A DNA stretch of 64,000 nt from assembly GCF_004011825.1 (NCBI RefSeq), contig NZ_RKLO01000001.1, positions 519,575 through 583,574 of the forward strand, in the 5' to 3' direction. This stretch comes from Rhodococcus xishaensis (GTDB lineage: Bacteria > Actinomycetota > Actinomycetes > Mycobacteriales > Mycobacteriaceae). Positions 1 through 9,540 of the stretch are shown piece after piece; within the stretch, counting starts at the first letter, position 1; each line of letters begins with the position of its first letter. The translations under genes were made by a program, and so were the position numbers. The notes beneath the pieces are model-generated. The model saw nothing but the letters and a program-made list of their open reading frames with translations, was not told where the DNA came from and searched no databases.

Positions 1-3000
1 GACGCGTCGGCACCTGCAGGGCAGTGGCGATTCGCGCTGTACTTCGCTGGTGAGGGCATCTCGCTGTCGCATGTGCTACCGGTCTTGCACAGCTTGGGCG
101 TCGAAGTTCTCGACGAGCGTCCGTACTTGATCGTGAGGCCGGACGCAATGCATTGCTGGATATACGAATTCGGTCTGGAGGTCCCGGCGGAACTCCTGGG
201 CGGCGCAGTCGTGGACTTGAGTGCCGGCGGACCGGACGAACGGTTGCGGAATCGCTTCACGGAGGCGTTCACCGCCATTTGGCACGGTCGGTGCGCGGCC
301 GACCGGTTCAACGAACTGGTGCTGCGCGGCGGCCTGGCCTGGCGGCAGGTCACGGTGCTCCGCGGGTACGTGAAGTACCTGCGCCAGGCCGGTTTCGCGT
401 ACAGCCAGATCCACATCGAAAGGGTGGTGCTCGATCATCCGGAGATCGCCCGGGAGCTGATCGAGTTGTTCGAGGCGTTGTTCGACCCGGACCACGCCTC
501 TGACGAGCGCTCGCGCGACCTGGAGGCTGCGTTGCGGGCAGACATAGGCGAGGTCGTCAGTCTCGATGTCGACCGCATTCTGCGTGCGCTCTTCGGTCTC
601 GTACGAGCGACGTTGCGGACCAACCACTTCGTCGTCGACGGCGATGGCAACTCGCGCGGGTACCTCTCGCTCAAGTTCGACCCGGGCCGGATCTCGGAAC
701 TGCCCAAGCCCCGCCCGCGGTTCGAGGTGTTCGTGTACTCACCCGACGTCGAGGGCGTCCACCTCCGTTTCGGCCCCGTCGCGCGCGGTGGCCTGCGATG
801 GTCGGACCGCCGTGACGACTTCCGCACCGAGATCCTCGGGCTCGCGAAGGCTCAGGCCGTCAAGAACGCTGTGATCGTACCGGTCGGAGCGAAGGGCGGG
901 TTCGTCGTGAAGAAGTCCGTGCCGGTCACGGGTGACATCACCGCCGACCGGCAGGCGGCTCGTGATCAGGGAGTCGCGTGCTACCGAACCTTCATCTCGG
1001 GTCTGCTCGACATCACCGACAACGTCGACCGGGCAGCCGGTGGGGTGGTGCCACCTGCGCGGGTGGTGCGCCGCGACGGCGACGATGCCTACCTCGTCGT
1101 GGCGGCGGACAAGGGCACGGCGACGTTCTCCGACATCGCGAACGAGGTCGCGGCGGAGTACGGGTTCTGGCTGGGTGACGCGTTCGCGTCCGGAGGTTCG
1201 TCGGGATACGACCACAAGGAGATGGGTATCACCGCGCGCGGTGCGTGGGAGAGCGTCAAACGACACTTCCGGGAACTCGGAATCGATGTCACTACAGACG
1301 ATTTCACGGTCGTCGGAATCGGTGACATGAGCGGCGACGTGTTCGGCAACGGGATGCTCCTCAGCGAGCACATCCGCCTGGTCGCCGCCTTCGACCATCG
1401 GCACGTGTTCCTCGATCCGAATCCGGACGCGGCCCGGTCGTTCGCCGAACGGAGTCGGATGTTCGCGATGCCGCGCTCGTCGTGGGCGGACTACGACCCC
1501 ACACTGATCAGTGACGGTGGCGGTGTGTACGCGCGAACGGCGAAGTCGGTGCCGATCAGCCCGCAGGTGCGGGCGGCGCTGGGCATCGACGAGGGCGTGA
1601 CCGAACTGCCGCCGCCGGACCTGGTGAAGGCGATCCTGACCGCACCCGTGGATCTGTTGTGGAACGGCGGCATCGGCACGTATGTCAAGGCGGCGTCCGA
1701 GTCCGACGCCGCGGTGGGCGACAAGAGCAACGACGCCGTGCGGGTCGACGGCGCCGACCTGCGGGCCAGGGTCGTCGGTGAGGGCGGCAATCTCGGCGCC
1801 ACCCAGCTGGGACGAATCGAGTACGCACTGCACGGCGGCAAGATCAACACCGATGCGATCGACAACTCGGCCGGTGTGGACTGCTCGGACCACGAGGTGA
1901 ACATCAAGATCCTGCTCGACGCGCAGGTCAGCAGTGGCGAGTTGGCACCGGAGGAGCGCGACCCGTTGCTCGTGGCGATGACCGACGAGGTGGCGAGGCT
2001 GGTGCTGGCGGACAACATCTCGCAGAACGATCAGCTGGGTATGTCGCGAGCGAGCGCGCCGCAGATGCTCGGCGTCCATCGTCGCCTGATCGCCTCCCTC
2101 GTCTCCCAGCATGGTCTCGACCGGAGGCTCGAGGCGTTGCCTACCTCACCCGAGCTCACCAAGCGCGCACAAGCCGGCCACGGCCTCACCTCGCCGGAGC
2201 TGGCCACGGTGATGGCGCATGTCAAACTCGCATTCGCGCAGGACTTGCTGGCGACGGAACTGCCCGACAGCGACTACTTCGCGGCCTGGCTCCCGGACTA
2301 CTTCCCGATCCAGCTGCGTTCTCGGTTCAAGTCGTCGATCCGCTCGCACCCACTGCGTCGCGAGATCATCGCGACGATGCTGGTCAACGACGCGATCGAC
2401 AACGGCGGCATCACCTATGCGTACCGGCTCGCCGAGGACGCAGGGGCGTCCAGCACCGACTCGATCCGGGCGTACGCCGCGGTGACCGAGATCTTCGAAC
2501 TACACGACGTGTGGGAGCGGGTGCGCGCCGCCGAGATGCCGACACAGGTGTCGGATCTGCTGATGCTGCAGTCCCGGCGGGTGTTGGATCGGGCTTCGCG
2601 CTGGTTCCTGTCGAGTCGTCCCCAGCCGATCGCGGTCGGAGCCGAGATCAGCAGGTACTCCTCCGAGTTCCGCAAGCTGGCCCCCAGGGTCCCCGGTTGG
2701 GTGCAGGGCCACCGTCTGACCGACCTCGAGCGGAGCGCCGGGGAGGTCGTGGCGGACGGAGCACCCCGCGACCTCGCCCTCGAGGTGTACGGGCTGCTGG
2801 ACCTGTTCAGTCTGCTCGACATCATCGATGTCGCCGACATCTGCGAGCGTGACGGTGAGGAGGTCGCCGAGCTGTACTTCGCGCTCGATGCTCACCTGGG
2901 CGTCGATTGGCTGCTCACCGCTGTCTCCGACCTCGAGCGTGGCGACCGCTGGCACGCGCTGGCGCGATTGGCATTGCGGGACGACCTGTACGGGTCGCTA

Positions 3001-3228
3001 CGGTCGCTGACGCTCGAGGTGCTGGTCGCCGGTGAGCCGAGCGAAACGCCGGAGGAGAAGATCGACTACTGGGAGTCGACGAACGCGTCGCGACTTGCGC
3101 GCGCGAGGTCCGCGCTCGCGGAGATCTTCGAATCTGGAACCCTGGATCTCGCGACGTTGTCGGTGGCGGCGCGTCAGGTACGGAGCATGGTGCGAGGCAT
3201 GGGCACCAGATCGGAGGTCGGACGGTGA
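1..3228 (+). CDS. gdh: NAD-specific glutamate dehydrogenase, large type, 5' truncated by window
   Basis: The reading frame is open from base 1 and runs to TGA at 3226-3228, so the gene starts upstream of the window. About 1075 codons are present, and large actinobacterial NAD-GDHs are about 1600 residues, so roughly the N-terminal third is missing. The enzyme deaminates glutamate to 2-oxoglutarate in the cytoplasm. The Lys-rich catalytic stretch [10 protein letters not shown] is at about 889-918, and the dinucleotide-binding stretch [14 protein letters not shown] at about 1315-1356. A GTG at 73 lies inside the family-conserved region and is not the start. The stop overlaps the next gene as GTGA, so the two are probably cotranscribed. 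Gene order gdh-thioesterase-unknown matches mycobacterial Rv2476c-Rv2474c. Confidence 0.95.
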   Translation, partial: DASAPAGQWRFALYFAGEGISLSHVLPVLHSLGVEVLDERPYLIVRPDAMHCWIYEFGLEVPAELLGGAVVDLSAGGPDERLRNRFTEAFTAIWHGRCAADRFNELVLRGGLAWRQVTVLRGYVKYLRQAGFAYSQIHIERVVLDHPEIARELIELFEALFDPDHASDERSRDLEAALRADIGEVVSLDVDRILRALFGLVRATLRTNHFVVDGDGNSRGYLSLKFDPGRISELPKPRPRFEVFVYSPDVEGVHLRFGPVARGGLRWSDRRDDFRTEILGLAKAQAVKNAVIVPVGAKGGFVVKKSVPVTGDITADRQAARDQGVACYRTFISGLLDITDNVDRAAGGVVPPARVVRRDGDDAYLVVAADKGTATFSDIANEVAAEYGFWLGDAFASGGSSGYDHKEMGITARGAWESVKRHFRELGIDVTTDDFTVVGIGDMSGDVFGNGMLLSEHIRLVAAFDHRHVFLDPNPDAARSFAERSRMFAMPRSSWADYDPTLISDGGGVYARTAKSVPISPQVRAALGIDEGVTELPPPDLVKAILTAPVDLLWNGGIGTYVKAASESDAAVGDKSNDAVRVDGADLRARVVGEGGNLGATQLGRIEYALHGGKINTDAIDNSAGVDCSDHEVNIKILLDAQVSSGELAPEERDPLLVAMTDEVARLVLADNISQNDQLGMSRASAPQMLGVHRRLIASLVSQHGLDRRLEALPTSPELTKRAQAGHGLTSPELATVMAHVKLAFAQDLLATELPDSDYFAAWLPDYFPIQLRSRFKSSIRSHPLRREIIATMLVNDAIDNGGITYAYRLAEDAGASSTDSIRAYAAVTEIFELHDVWERVRAAEMPTQVSDLLMLQSRRVLDRASRWFLSSRPQPIAVGAEISRYSSEFRKLAPRVPGWVQGHRLTDLERSAGEVVADGAPRDLALEVYGLLDLFSLLDIIDVADICERDGEEVAELYFALDAHLGVDWLLTAVSDLERGDRWHALARLALRDDLYGSLRSLTLEVLVAGEPSETPEEKIDYWESTNASRLARARSALAEIFESGTLDLATLSVAARQVRSMVRGMGTRSEVGR

Positions 3229-3704
3229 GTGGGGCGCAGGACGCCATGCGGAACGGGAGTGTTGTAAGGGCTGTCGTCGAAGGGCGTCGCGCGGGCTTCC
3301 ACACGAAGGTGGTGGTCCGTTGGTCCGACATGGACGCCTTCCAGCACATCAATCACGCACGGATGGTGACGCTGCTCGAGGAGGCACGGGTCCCGCTGCT
3401 CTTCGAGGAAGGCTTACCGACGGCGACACTGCGCGACGGCGCGGTCATCGCCGATCTGCACGTGCGCTATCGCGGCCAACTCCGCCACGACGACAGCCCC
3501 CTCGACGTCCTGATGTGGGTCGAGCAGATACGCGCCGTCGACTTCACGCTCGCCTATGAGGTGCGCCCCGGAGGAGCGGCGGCCTCGACGCCGGCATCGA
3601 TCGTCGCCTCGACACAGATCGCCGCGTTCGACATCGCCACCCAGAGGCTGCGTCGACTGACCGCGTCCGAGCGCGGATACCTGGAGCAGTTGAAGCGTGG
3701 ATGA
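3225..3704 (+). CDS. Hotdog-fold acyl-CoA thioesterase (4HBT family)
   Basis: This 159-residue protein carries the 4-hydroxybenzoyl-CoA thioesterase signature at residues 33-57 ([20 protein letters not shown]), with Asp35/Asp37, His41 and Asn43 in the usual places. The family hydrolyses acyl-CoA thioesters in the cytoplasm; the substrate cannot be told from sequence. The GTG start overlaps the glutamate dehydrogenase stop by 4 nt, and its own 3' end overlaps the next gene by 8 nt, so the three look like one translationally coupled unit. It corresponds by position to Rv2475c of M. tuberculosis. The role in glutamate metabolism, if any, is unknown. Confidence 0.88.
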   Translation: MSGAQDAMRNGSVVRAVVEGRRAGFHTKVVVRWSDMDAFQHINHARMVTLLEEARVPLLFEEGLPTATLRDGAVIADLHVRYRGQLRHDDSPLDVLMWVEQIRAVDFTLAYEVRPGGAAASTPASIVASTQIAAFDIATQRLRRLTASERGYLEQLKRG

Positions 3705-4377
3705 ACGGGTTCTGAGGGTTCCCGACGCCGCGGATCGCGCGAACCTCGCGATGTTCGTCGGGCGCGCGCTGCGCCTCGACGAGTCGGCGGTGATCCGCCT
3801 GCGGCGTCGAGACGACGGGCGTGTGTCGGTGTGGGTGCCGACCGGATTCGATGCTCTCGCCACTTGTTCCGTCGCCGGAGACGTCCGCCCGCAGGACACG
3901 ACTGCGGGCGGCGACATGCTGCTTCGGGCGCTCGGTGAAGCAGCGACCGACATCGATCCCGGGTTCGCTATGGACTCGGCGTGGCGCGGGGCACTCCCGC
4001 CGGAGGCCGGCTTCCTCCACGTGGACGACGTGCCAGCCCGGGTCCTGCTCGGGCTGGCCCAGCGTGGTGCCGCTCTGGCGAGAGAACACGGCAGCACACA
4101 GGGGCCACCTACGTCGTTGCTCGACCAGAAGGTTCTCGAGGTCGAGGGGGGCGGGACGACCGTTGAGGTATCGATGCGGACCGTCTTCGCTCTCACCGGC
4201 ATGGGCTTCGTGCCGCGCGCGGACGGCCGGCCGGCGGCCGCGGAGACTGATCTCGACGCCATCGCCGAGAACGAGATCGTTCGGGTGCGCGCTGCGCCGT
4301 CCTGGTTGCGCCTCGACGCCCGGTTCGGCTCGGTCTACGCGCGCCGCGCGGGGGCGATCCCCTTGTTCACCGTGTAG
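3697..4377 (+). CDS. Conserved actinobacterial protein of unknown function (Rv2474c-like position)
   Basis: A 226-residue soluble protein starting with GTG inside the 3' end of the thioesterase gene. I recognise no catalytic motif, signal peptide or membrane segment. It is rich in Arg, Ala and Asp and ends with a segment like SVYARRAGAIPLFTV. Its identity rests on being the third gene of the gdh-thioesterase-unknown block shared with mycobacteria. The last three codons lie in the first copy of a 21-bp tandem repeat that continues past the stop into the convergent TetR gene, so this 3' end has probably been remodelled by repeat slippage. Confidence 0.75.
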   Translation: MDERVLRVPDAADRANLAMFVGRALRLDESAVIRLRRRDDGRVSVWVPTGFDALATCSVAGDVRPQDTTAGGDMLLRALGEAATDIDPGFAMDSAWRGALPPEAGFLHVDDVPARVLLGLAQRGAALAREHGSTQGPPTSLLDQKVLEVEGGGTTVEVSMRTVFALTGMGFVPRADGRPAAAETDLDAIAENEIVRVRAAPSWLRLDARFGSVYARRAGAIPLFTV

Positions 4378-4430
4378 CTAGGGCAGCTCTCCGTGTAGCC
4401 AGGACAGCTCACCATGTAGGTAGGACGACC
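4368..4430. repeat. Three tandem 21-bp repeats at the junction of two convergent genes
   Basis: Copies lie at 4368-4388, 4389-4409 and 4410-4430. The shared core reads CCGTGTAGCCAGGACAGCT, with 4-6 differences between copies. Copy 1 contains the stop of the upstream plus-strand gene. The stop of the minus-strand TetR gene falls at the copy 2/copy 3 border, and copy 3 encodes TetR C-terminal codons. Stop codons are thus supplied by the repeat itself. Confidence 0.85.
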
Positions 4431-5041
4431 GGGACCACGAACTGCTCCACCATGGCGCGCTCGTCGTCCACGTCGGCGCCCGGGACGGTGAGAAGCGAGA
4501 CGATTGCGCGTACCAACCACCGCGCGCGACCAGCGATATCGGCGTCCTCCCTGAATCGGACGTCACTGTTTCGGCGGTCGGCGCTCCGGTTGTCGCGGCC
4601 CCGCTCGTCGGAGAGGAACGAGATGCCGAGCACCTCGATCACCTCGGATGTACTCGCGAGTTCGGATGCGACTCCTGCGTCGCCGAGACCGAACCACGCG
4701 GCGAGGGTTGGTGTAGACCGGACCTCGCGTACCGCCATGATCACTGCCTCGGTCACGCGCTCCCGAGGATCGGTGACGGGGGCGAGTGCCGCGGCGATAC
4801 GTTCCCCGAGGCGGCGGGCCTCACGGTGCACGAAGGCGCGGTGCAGGGCTCGCCGGTTCTCGAAGTAGCGATACAGAGTCGCCCGCGAGCATCCCGCGGC
4901 CTTGGCGACCTCAGCCATACCCGTTGTGGCCACGCCACGCTCGACAAAGAGTGCCGCGGCCGCGTCGAGAATCCGCTCTGCCGCAGCCTCGACGCGATCG
5001 TCCTGCAGCCACGAACCGGATGTCCTGGCGTTCATGATCAT
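4409..5041 (-). CDS. TetR/AcrR family transcriptional regulator
   Basis: With the ATG at 5041 the protein is 210 residues. This start overlaps the P450 stop as ATGA, and a second in-frame ATG follows at 5035; longer upstream extensions run through the P450 and are Arg-rich frame noise. A TetR helix-turn-helix is plain at residues 25-70 (ERILDAAAALF..MAEVAKAAGCSRATLYRYFENRRAL). The C-terminal ligand domain matches no regulator I can name. It is the second gene of a P450-TetR operon, and the palindrome at 6270-6287 in front of the P450 is its likely operator. Autorepression together with the P450 is therefore inferred. Confidence 0.88.
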   Translation of the reverse strand: MIMNARTSGSWLQDDRVEAAAERILDAAAALFVERGVATTGMAEVAKAAGCSRATLYRYFENRRALHRAFVHREARRLGERIAAALAPVTDPRERVTEAVIMAVREVRSTPTLAAWFGLGDAGVASELASTSEVIEVLGISFLSDERGRDNRSADRRNSDVRFREDADIAGRARWLVRAIVSLLTVPGADVDDERAMVEQFVVPVVLPTW

Positions 5042-6270
5042 CCGGCGCGGAACGGCACCCGGGTGGGGCGCCGGACGTAGTTCCCGGCCGCGTACTCGAC
5101 TCCGTCGATGTCGACGTCGAAGTCGGGGCAACGTGCGAGCAGTTCCTCGAGCGCGACTCGCGCCTGCATGCGTGCGGCGGCCGCACCGAGGCAGTGGTGG
5201 TTGCCATTGCTGAACGTGAGGATCTGCCGCGGGTTGCGCAGCACGTCCAGTTCCTCGGAGTCGGGGCCGAACACGCGGGGATCGCGATTCGCAGAGCCAT
5301 AGGCGAGCAGTACCTTGCGGCCGGCGGGGATCGTCACATCCTCGATCGTCACGTCGCAGGTGGTGGTGCGCGCGAGGCCCTGGACGGGGGAGGTGAGCCT
5401 CAGCAACTCCTCGACCGCAGCGGTGATCCGTCCGAGGTCGTCGAGAAGCAGCTGCCGCTGGTCGCGACGCTGGGTCAGCAGTTGCACTGCGCCACCGAGC
5501 ATTCCGGTGGTGGTGTCGTTGCCTCCGGTGACCATCGTGAACGCGAAACCGAGAATCGACAGGATGCCTGCAACATCGTCGTCGGCGCCCATGCCAGCGG
5601 CGACGAGATGTGAGATGGTGTCGTCACCGGCGTCCCCATTGGCGGCGTCGGTCTTGCGTCGTTCGATCAGTTCGCCGAAGTAGGCCATGAGATCTCCGAC
5701 CGCGGACGCTGCCTCGAGCGGGTCGCCGTTCGCGTTCGCCGCCACGATCGCCTCGGTCCAACCGTCGAACTGGCCGCGGTCCTCCGGAGGCACACCCAGG
5801 TAGTGCGCGACGACCATGCTCGGCAGCGGCTTGAACAGCTCGGTGACGATGTCACCCTCACCGGCGGCGCGCAGTCGCTCCAGCCGCTCGACGACGAAGC
5901 GGCGTACCTCCGGTTCGACCGTCTCGACCTGGCGCGGCGTGAACCCACGGGCTACGAGACGGCGGAACTGAGTGTGCACCGGTGGGTCGAGCATGACCAG
6001 CGGGGGATTGTCACGTAACCCGATCTTGTCGAGTTCGCCGTAGGTCATCGTCAGCCCCTCGGCGGACGAGAACGTCTCGGCGTCACGGGCCGCGTTGTAT
6101 ACGTCGGCGTGCCGGGTCAGCACCCAGTAGTCGTAGTCCGGTGCTCCCTCCGGCACGACGTTGTGGACGGGATCGTGCTCGCGCAGCGCCGCGTACATCG
6201 GCCACGGGTCCCGCCACGTGGGGCCGGAGCGAGGGACGTAGGCCGCTTTGCCAGACATTGTCTTCGTCAT
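5038..6270 (-). CDS. Cytochrome P450 monooxygenase
   Basis: A soluble bacterial P450 of 410 residues, typical length. Visible landmarks are the C-helix stretch HTQFRRLV, the I-helix oxygen-activation motif GGNDTT (canonical A/GGxD/ETT), the K-helix EELLR (ExxR) and the haem loop FSNGNHHCLG with ligand Cys360. It needs a ferredoxin and reductase, and neither is adjacent. The substrate is unknown; the overall look is of the COG2124 class that includes terpene and sterol-type hydroxylases. The start codon directly follows a TGTCTCA/TGAGACA palindrome and has no convincing Shine-Dalgarno, so the message may be leaderless or start at the ATG 4 codons in. The TetR gene downstream overlaps by 4 nt. 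Confidence 0.95.
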   Translation of the reverse strand: MTKTMSGKAAYVPRSGPTWRDPWPMYAALREHDPVHNVVPEGAPDYDYWVLTRHADVYNAARDAETFSSAEGLTMTYGELDKIGLRDNPPLVMLDPPVHTQFRRLVARGFTPRQVETVEPEVRRFVVERLERLRAAGEGDIVTELFKPLPSMVVAHYLGVPPEDRGQFDGWTEAIVAANANGDPLEAASAVGDLMAYFGELIERRKTDAANGDAGDDTISHLVAAGMGADDDVAGILSILGFAFTMVTGGNDTTTGMLGGAVQLLTQRRDQRQLLLDDLGRITAAVEELLRLTSPVQGLARTTTCDVTIEDVTIPAGRKVLLAYGSANRDPRVFGPDSEELDVLRNPRQILTFSNGNHHCLGAAAARMQARVALEELLARCPDFDVDIDGVEYAAGNYVRRPTRVPFRAG

Positions 6271-6287
6271 GTCTCAACCGTGAGACA
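6270..6287. promoter_or_regulatory. Palindromic operator for the P450-TetR operon
   Basis: Arms TGTCTCA (6270-6276) and TGAGACA (6281-6287) are perfect inverted repeats around ACCG. The palindrome abuts the P450 start codon. A perfect -35 hexamer TTGACA lies on the minus strand at 6305-6300, so a repressor bound here would cover the -10/+1 region. Assignment to the adjacent TetR protein is inferred from proximity. Confidence 0.7.
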
Positions 6288-6346
6288 GATCACTCGATTT
6301 GTCAATGGTGGCCGGAGGTGCCGGAGCGGCTCGACGGGCGACCGGA

Positions 6347-7957
6347 TCAGACCAGCCAGGCTGCGGAATCGGCGGGTAGCAGCCCCTCGACAAGGGGCAG
6401 ACTCGTCAGCACGACAGTGCCGGCCGGAAGCCGGATCGGCGCCTCGGTGGCGTTGAGGACACAGATCAGTCCGCCCCTGCGGCGGAAGGCCATGCATCCG
6501 GGCGGGCTTCCATACCAGTCGATTTCCGCGCCGGAGCACTCCGCGAGCGACGATCGCAACTCGAGGGCCGTCCGGTACAGCGACAACGTCGAATCGACGT
6601 CCTCGAGTTGCGACTCGACCGTCAGGGACTCCCATTCCGGTGGCATCGGCAGCCACGTGTCCGTAACGGTCGAGAAGCCGAACGGTGGGCGCGCTCCCTC
6701 CCACGGCATCGGCACGCGGCACCCGTCGCGGCCGCGTTCGGTGCGCCCGGATCGCTCCCACACCGGGTCCTCGAGCGCCGAGTCCGGCAGGTCCACGTTC
6801 GGCAGGCCCAACTCGGCGCCGTTGTAGATGAACGATGCGCCAGGAAGTGCGAGTTCGACGAGGGCCATCGCCCGGGCGCGGGCTACTCCGCGGTCGCCGT
6901 CGCCGTAGCGGGTGACCTCACGCTCGACGTCGTGATTGGACAGTGTCCATGTGGGTGTGCCGCCGACCCGCTCGACCGCATCGAGAGAGTTCTCGATGGC
7001 AGCCCGCACCGAGTCGGCGTCGAAGGGTGTCTCGGCGAGGCGGAAGTTGAAGCCCAGGTGCAGTTCGTCCGGACGGATGTACTCGCCGAACCGCTCGTTG
7101 TCCCGTACCCAGATCTCGCCGACGGACATCGCGAACGGATACTCGTCCATGACCCGCCGGATGCCGCGGTGGATCTCGTGGACGCCCGGGTTGTTGAACC
7201 GGGGATCGTCGTCGTCGTTGCGGAGCAGCGCGTTGGTGTCCCAGTCGTGGTCGGGAAGGCCCTCCGGTTTGGCCATTCCGTGTGCGACGTCGATCCGGAA
7301 GCCGTCGACTCCGCGATGCAACCAGAACCTCAGTGTCTCCTCGAGGTCAGCGAAGACCTCCGGGTTGTCCCAGTTCAGATCGGGCTGTTCGGCCGCGAAG
7401 ATGTGCAGATACCACTGGCCAGGGGTGCCGTCGGGTTCGGTGATGCGCGTCCAGGCGGGGCCACCGAAGACGCTCGGCCAGTTGTTCGGAGGCTGCGAAC
7501 CGTCCGGTCCGCGGCCCTCGCGAAAGATGTAGCGTTCGCGGGCGTTGCTGTCGGGTCCGGACGAGAGGGCTTCCTGGAACCACGGGTGCTGATCGCTGGT
7601 GTGGTTCGGGACCAGGTCCATCGTGACCCGGATGCCGCGCGTGTGCGCCTCGGCGATGAGGGTGTCCATCGTCGCGAGGTCGCCGAAGAGAGGATCGATA
7701 TCCCGCGGGTCCGACACGTCGTAGCCGTGGTCTGCCATCGGAGAACGGGCGATCGGACTGAGCCAGATCGCGTCGACCCCGAGTAGTTCGAGATAGCCGA
7801 GGCGATCGGTCACGCCACGAAGGTCACCGACACCGTCGCCGTTGGAGTCGGCGAACGACCGCGGATAGACCTGGTAGAAGACGGCGTCCGTCCACCACCG
7901 GTGCGAGTCCGACGGCTCCTGGGCGACGGACGAATCCTCTCGCGTGGACACATTCAC
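6347..7957 (-). CDS. aglA: Alpha-glucosidase, glycoside hydrolase family 13
   Basis: A 536-residue GH13 enzyme of the oligo-1,6-glucosidase/alpha-glucosidase kind. It hydrolyses alpha-glucosidic bonds in short maltose- or isomaltose-type sugars. The (beta/alpha)8 barrel motifs are present: VFYQVYPRSF near the N-terminus, DLVPNHTS at 114-121, nucleophile Asp223 in GFRIDVAHG, acid/base Glu281 in SVGEIWV, and Asp343 in LSNHDVERE. No signal peptide, so it is cytoplasmic. GTG at 7957 is the first start and GTG at 7951 is possible. Its position next to the globin gene matches Rv2471-Rv2470 in M. tuberculosis. Substrate preference (maltose, trehalose, isomaltose) cannot be read from sequence. Confidence 0.92.
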   Translation of the reverse strand: MNVSTREDSSVAQEPSDSHRWWTDAVFYQVYPRSFADSNGDGVGDLRGVTDRLGYLELLGVDAIWLSPIARSPMADHGYDVSDPRDIDPLFGDLATMDTLIAEAHTRGIRVTMDLVPNHTSDQHPWFQEALSSGPDSNARERYIFREGRGPDGSQPPNNWPSVFGGPAWTRITEPDGTPGQWYLHIFAAEQPDLNWDNPEVFADLEETLRFWLHRGVDGFRIDVAHGMAKPEGLPDHDWDTNALLRNDDDDPRFNNPGVHEIHRGIRRVMDEYPFAMSVGEIWVRDNERFGEYIRPDELHLGFNFRLAETPFDADSVRAAIENSLDAVERVGGTPTWTLSNHDVEREVTRYGDGDRGVARARAMALVELALPGASFIYNGAELGLPNVDLPDSALEDPVWERSGRTERGRDGCRVPMPWEGARPPFGFSTVTDTWLPMPPEWESLTVESQLEDVDSTLSLYRTALELRSSLAECSGAEIDWYGSPPGCMAFRRRGGLICVLNATEAPIRLPAGTVVLTSLPLVEGLLPADSAAWLV

Positions 7958-8008
7958 TCATAGTGCCGCATTGAATGCCCGGCAACGACCTCGGTCATCG
8001 CACAGGGG

Positions 8009-8434
8009 CTAGACCGGCGAGTTCACCATCGACGCTGCCGCCATCTCCATGTAGTCGATGAGGGCACGCCGGTGCGATTCGTCGAGGGTTCGGTCGTCGA
8101 TGGATGCGATCGCCGTGTGCATGCAGCGCAGCCAGGCGTCCCGCTCGATCGGGCCGATCCGGAACGGGGCGTGCCGCATCCGCAGTCGGGGATGGCCCCG
8201 CTCGTCGGAGTATGTGCGCGGCCCACCCCAGTACTGCTCGAGGAACATGCGCATGCGGCGTTCGGCCGGCCCGAGATCGGCTTCGGGATAGAGCGGGCGG
8301 ACGATCTCGTCCTTCGCCACTTCCTCGTAGAATCGGGCGGTGAGCTTGCGGAACGTCTCGGCGCCGCCGACTGCCTCGTAGAAGGTCTGCTGCGGCTGCG
8401 CTCCGCCGATGGTTTCTGGGTTCGTCTCAGTCAT
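8009..8434 (-). CDS. glbO: Truncated haemoglobin, group II (GlbO type)
   Basis: The ATG at 8434 is chosen because GGAG lies 7-10 nt upstream; this gives 141 residues against 128 for mycobacterial GlbO, while longer in-frame starts add only non-conserved sequence. Group II hallmarks are visible: [16 protein letters not shown] in the B/C helices, [26 protein letters not shown] with the proximal His in LRMRHAPF, and the G8 Trp in RDAWLRCM. It is a cytoplasmic haem protein that binds O2. Proposed roles in this group are peroxide or NO handling and oxygen supply to respiration. It shares its strand with aglA. Confidence 0.93.
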   Translation of the reverse strand: MTETNPETIGGAQPQQTFYEAVGGAETFRKLTARFYEEVAKDEIVRPLYPEADLGPAERRMRMFLEQYWGGPRTYSDERGHPRLRMRHAPFRIGPIERDAWLRCMHTAIASIDDRTLDESHRRALIDYMEMAAASMVNSPV

Positions 8435-8575
8435 GTCACGCTCCATTGTGCCTGCAGTCGACGACCGCGGCCGTCGATGGTTGTTTACCCCGATGTGGGG
8501 CAGTATTTTTGCCGAAATGGGTGTGCGTGAACCGACCATCCGTGGTCAACTTGTGGCAGTCTTCGCGGAGGTGGC

Positions 8576-9241
8576 ATGACACACCGAAAGAGCGGTCGAT
8601 CGCACCGACAACTTATGCCCACTGACGTGCGTGAACACCGCACGTCGGGGGCTTACCCGTTGCACGTCATCCCCGAGTCGAGTTCGTCAGTTCCTGGACT
8701 GTCCGGTGGCAGCACACCGACCCCGTGGAACAAACGTCGAGTACTGCTACTCAATGCCACCTTCGAGCCGCTCACCGCCTTGCCCGCGCGTCGCGCGGTG
8801 GTGCTGATGGTGTGCGCCAAGGCCGACACCGTCCACGAGGATCCCTTCGGGCCCGTCATCCATTCCGAGGGTTGGGCTCTCCAGGTGCCGTCCGTGATCC
8901 GGCTTCGCAACTACGTGCGGGTGCCGTACCGGACCCGCGTGCCGTTGACTCGCGCGGCCCTCATGTACCGCGACCGATTCCGCTGCGGCTACTGCGGTGA
9001 CAAGGCCGAGACCATCGATCACGTCGTTCCCCGAAGCCGTGGCGGCGGACACACCTGGGAGAACTGCGTCGCCTGCTGCGCTCCCTGCAACCATCGCAAA
9101 GCCGACAAACTACTCGGCGAACTAGGGTGGTCCCTGCGCACCGCGCTGGTGCCTCCGACCGGCCCGCACTGGCGACTGCTCGCGACGATCACCGAGGTAC
9201 ACCCCACCTGGCTTCCGTATCTCGGCGAGGGTGCTGCCTGA
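8576..9241 (+). CDS. HNH endonuclease domain protein (Rv2469c-like)
   Basis: A 221-residue protein with a clear HNH nuclease domain near residues 137-180. CxxC (Cys137/Cys140) is followed by DHVVPRSRGGGHTWENCVACCAPCNHRKAD, giving the first HNH His (149), Asn163 and His173, with the second Cys pair at 168/171 holding structural zinc. The ATG at 8576 follows a strong GGAGG. The first ~50 residues look disordered and poorly conserved; the middle (RRVLLLNATFEPL..) is typical of an actinobacterial HNH family of unknown biological role. It is not next to restriction or mobile genes, and the same gene occupies this place in mycobacteria, so it is a core gene and not a homing nuclease. Confidence 0.9.
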   Translation: MTHRKSGRSHRQLMPTDVREHRTSGAYPLHVIPESSSSVPGLSGGSTPTPWNKRRVLLLNATFEPLTALPARRAVVLMVCAKADTVHEDPFGPVIHSEGWALQVPSVIRLRNYVRVPYRTRVPLTRAALMYRDRFRCGYCGDKAETIDHVVPRSRGGGHTWENCVACCAPCNHRKADKLLGELGWSLRTALVPPTGPHWRLLATITEVHPTWLPYLGEGAA

Positions 9242-9276
9242 CAGGACCCGGAACTTCCATTTCGGCAGCACTGGGC

Positions 9277-9282
9277 TAGGTT
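9277..9282 (+). promoter_or_regulatory. TANNNT -10 hexamer placed for leaderless ctaJ mRNA
   Basis: TAGGTT ends exactly 6 nt before the GTG at 9289, and no Shine-Dalgarno is present. That spacing puts the transcription start on the start codon. Confidence 0.55.
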
Positions 9283-9288
9283 GGCCTC

Positions 9289-9540
9289 GTGAGCATTCTC
9301 GAGACAGCGCTGATATTCGTAGGGATTCCCCTCCTGGTCGTCGCGATCATCGGTCTCCTGTCCCTCCGAGGCCGGCGGTTGGCGAACCCCCAACCGGCGG
9401 CGTACCGCCTCGGTGAGCAGTGGACGCGCGGGCCGATCCTGTGGAGCGCCACCGACGAGGTGACCACGCACGGTCACCACGCGGCGCACACCGCGCTGGA
9501 CGCAGATCTGATCGGAGGTACCGCAAGTGGCAAGTGGTGA
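9289..9540 (+). CDS. ctaJ: aa3-type cytochrome c oxidase small subunit CtaJ
   Basis: An 83-residue protein with one N-terminal transmembrane helix (about residues 4-24, TALIFVGIPLLVVAIIGLL). A cytoplasmic-side tail follows, containing YRLGEQWTRGPILWSATDE and a His pair (THGHH). CtaJ is a small accessory subunit seen in the mycobacterial bc1-aa3 supercomplex, and the genomic slot near pepN fits that gene. The call rests on length, topology and the GEQWTRGPILWSATDE-like stretch as I remember the family. The 3' end overlaps the DUF5130 gene by 14 nt, so the two are coupled. Confidence 0.78.
   Translation: MSILETALIFVGIPLLVVAIIGLLSLRGRRLANPQPAAYRLGEQWTRGPILWSATDEVTTHGHHAAHTALDADLIGGTASGKW

Noticed and set aside
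739-2112. A 457-codon minus-strand frame under glutamate dehydrogenase
   Set aside because: Same shadow effect; the plus-strand gene has clear family motifs throughout.
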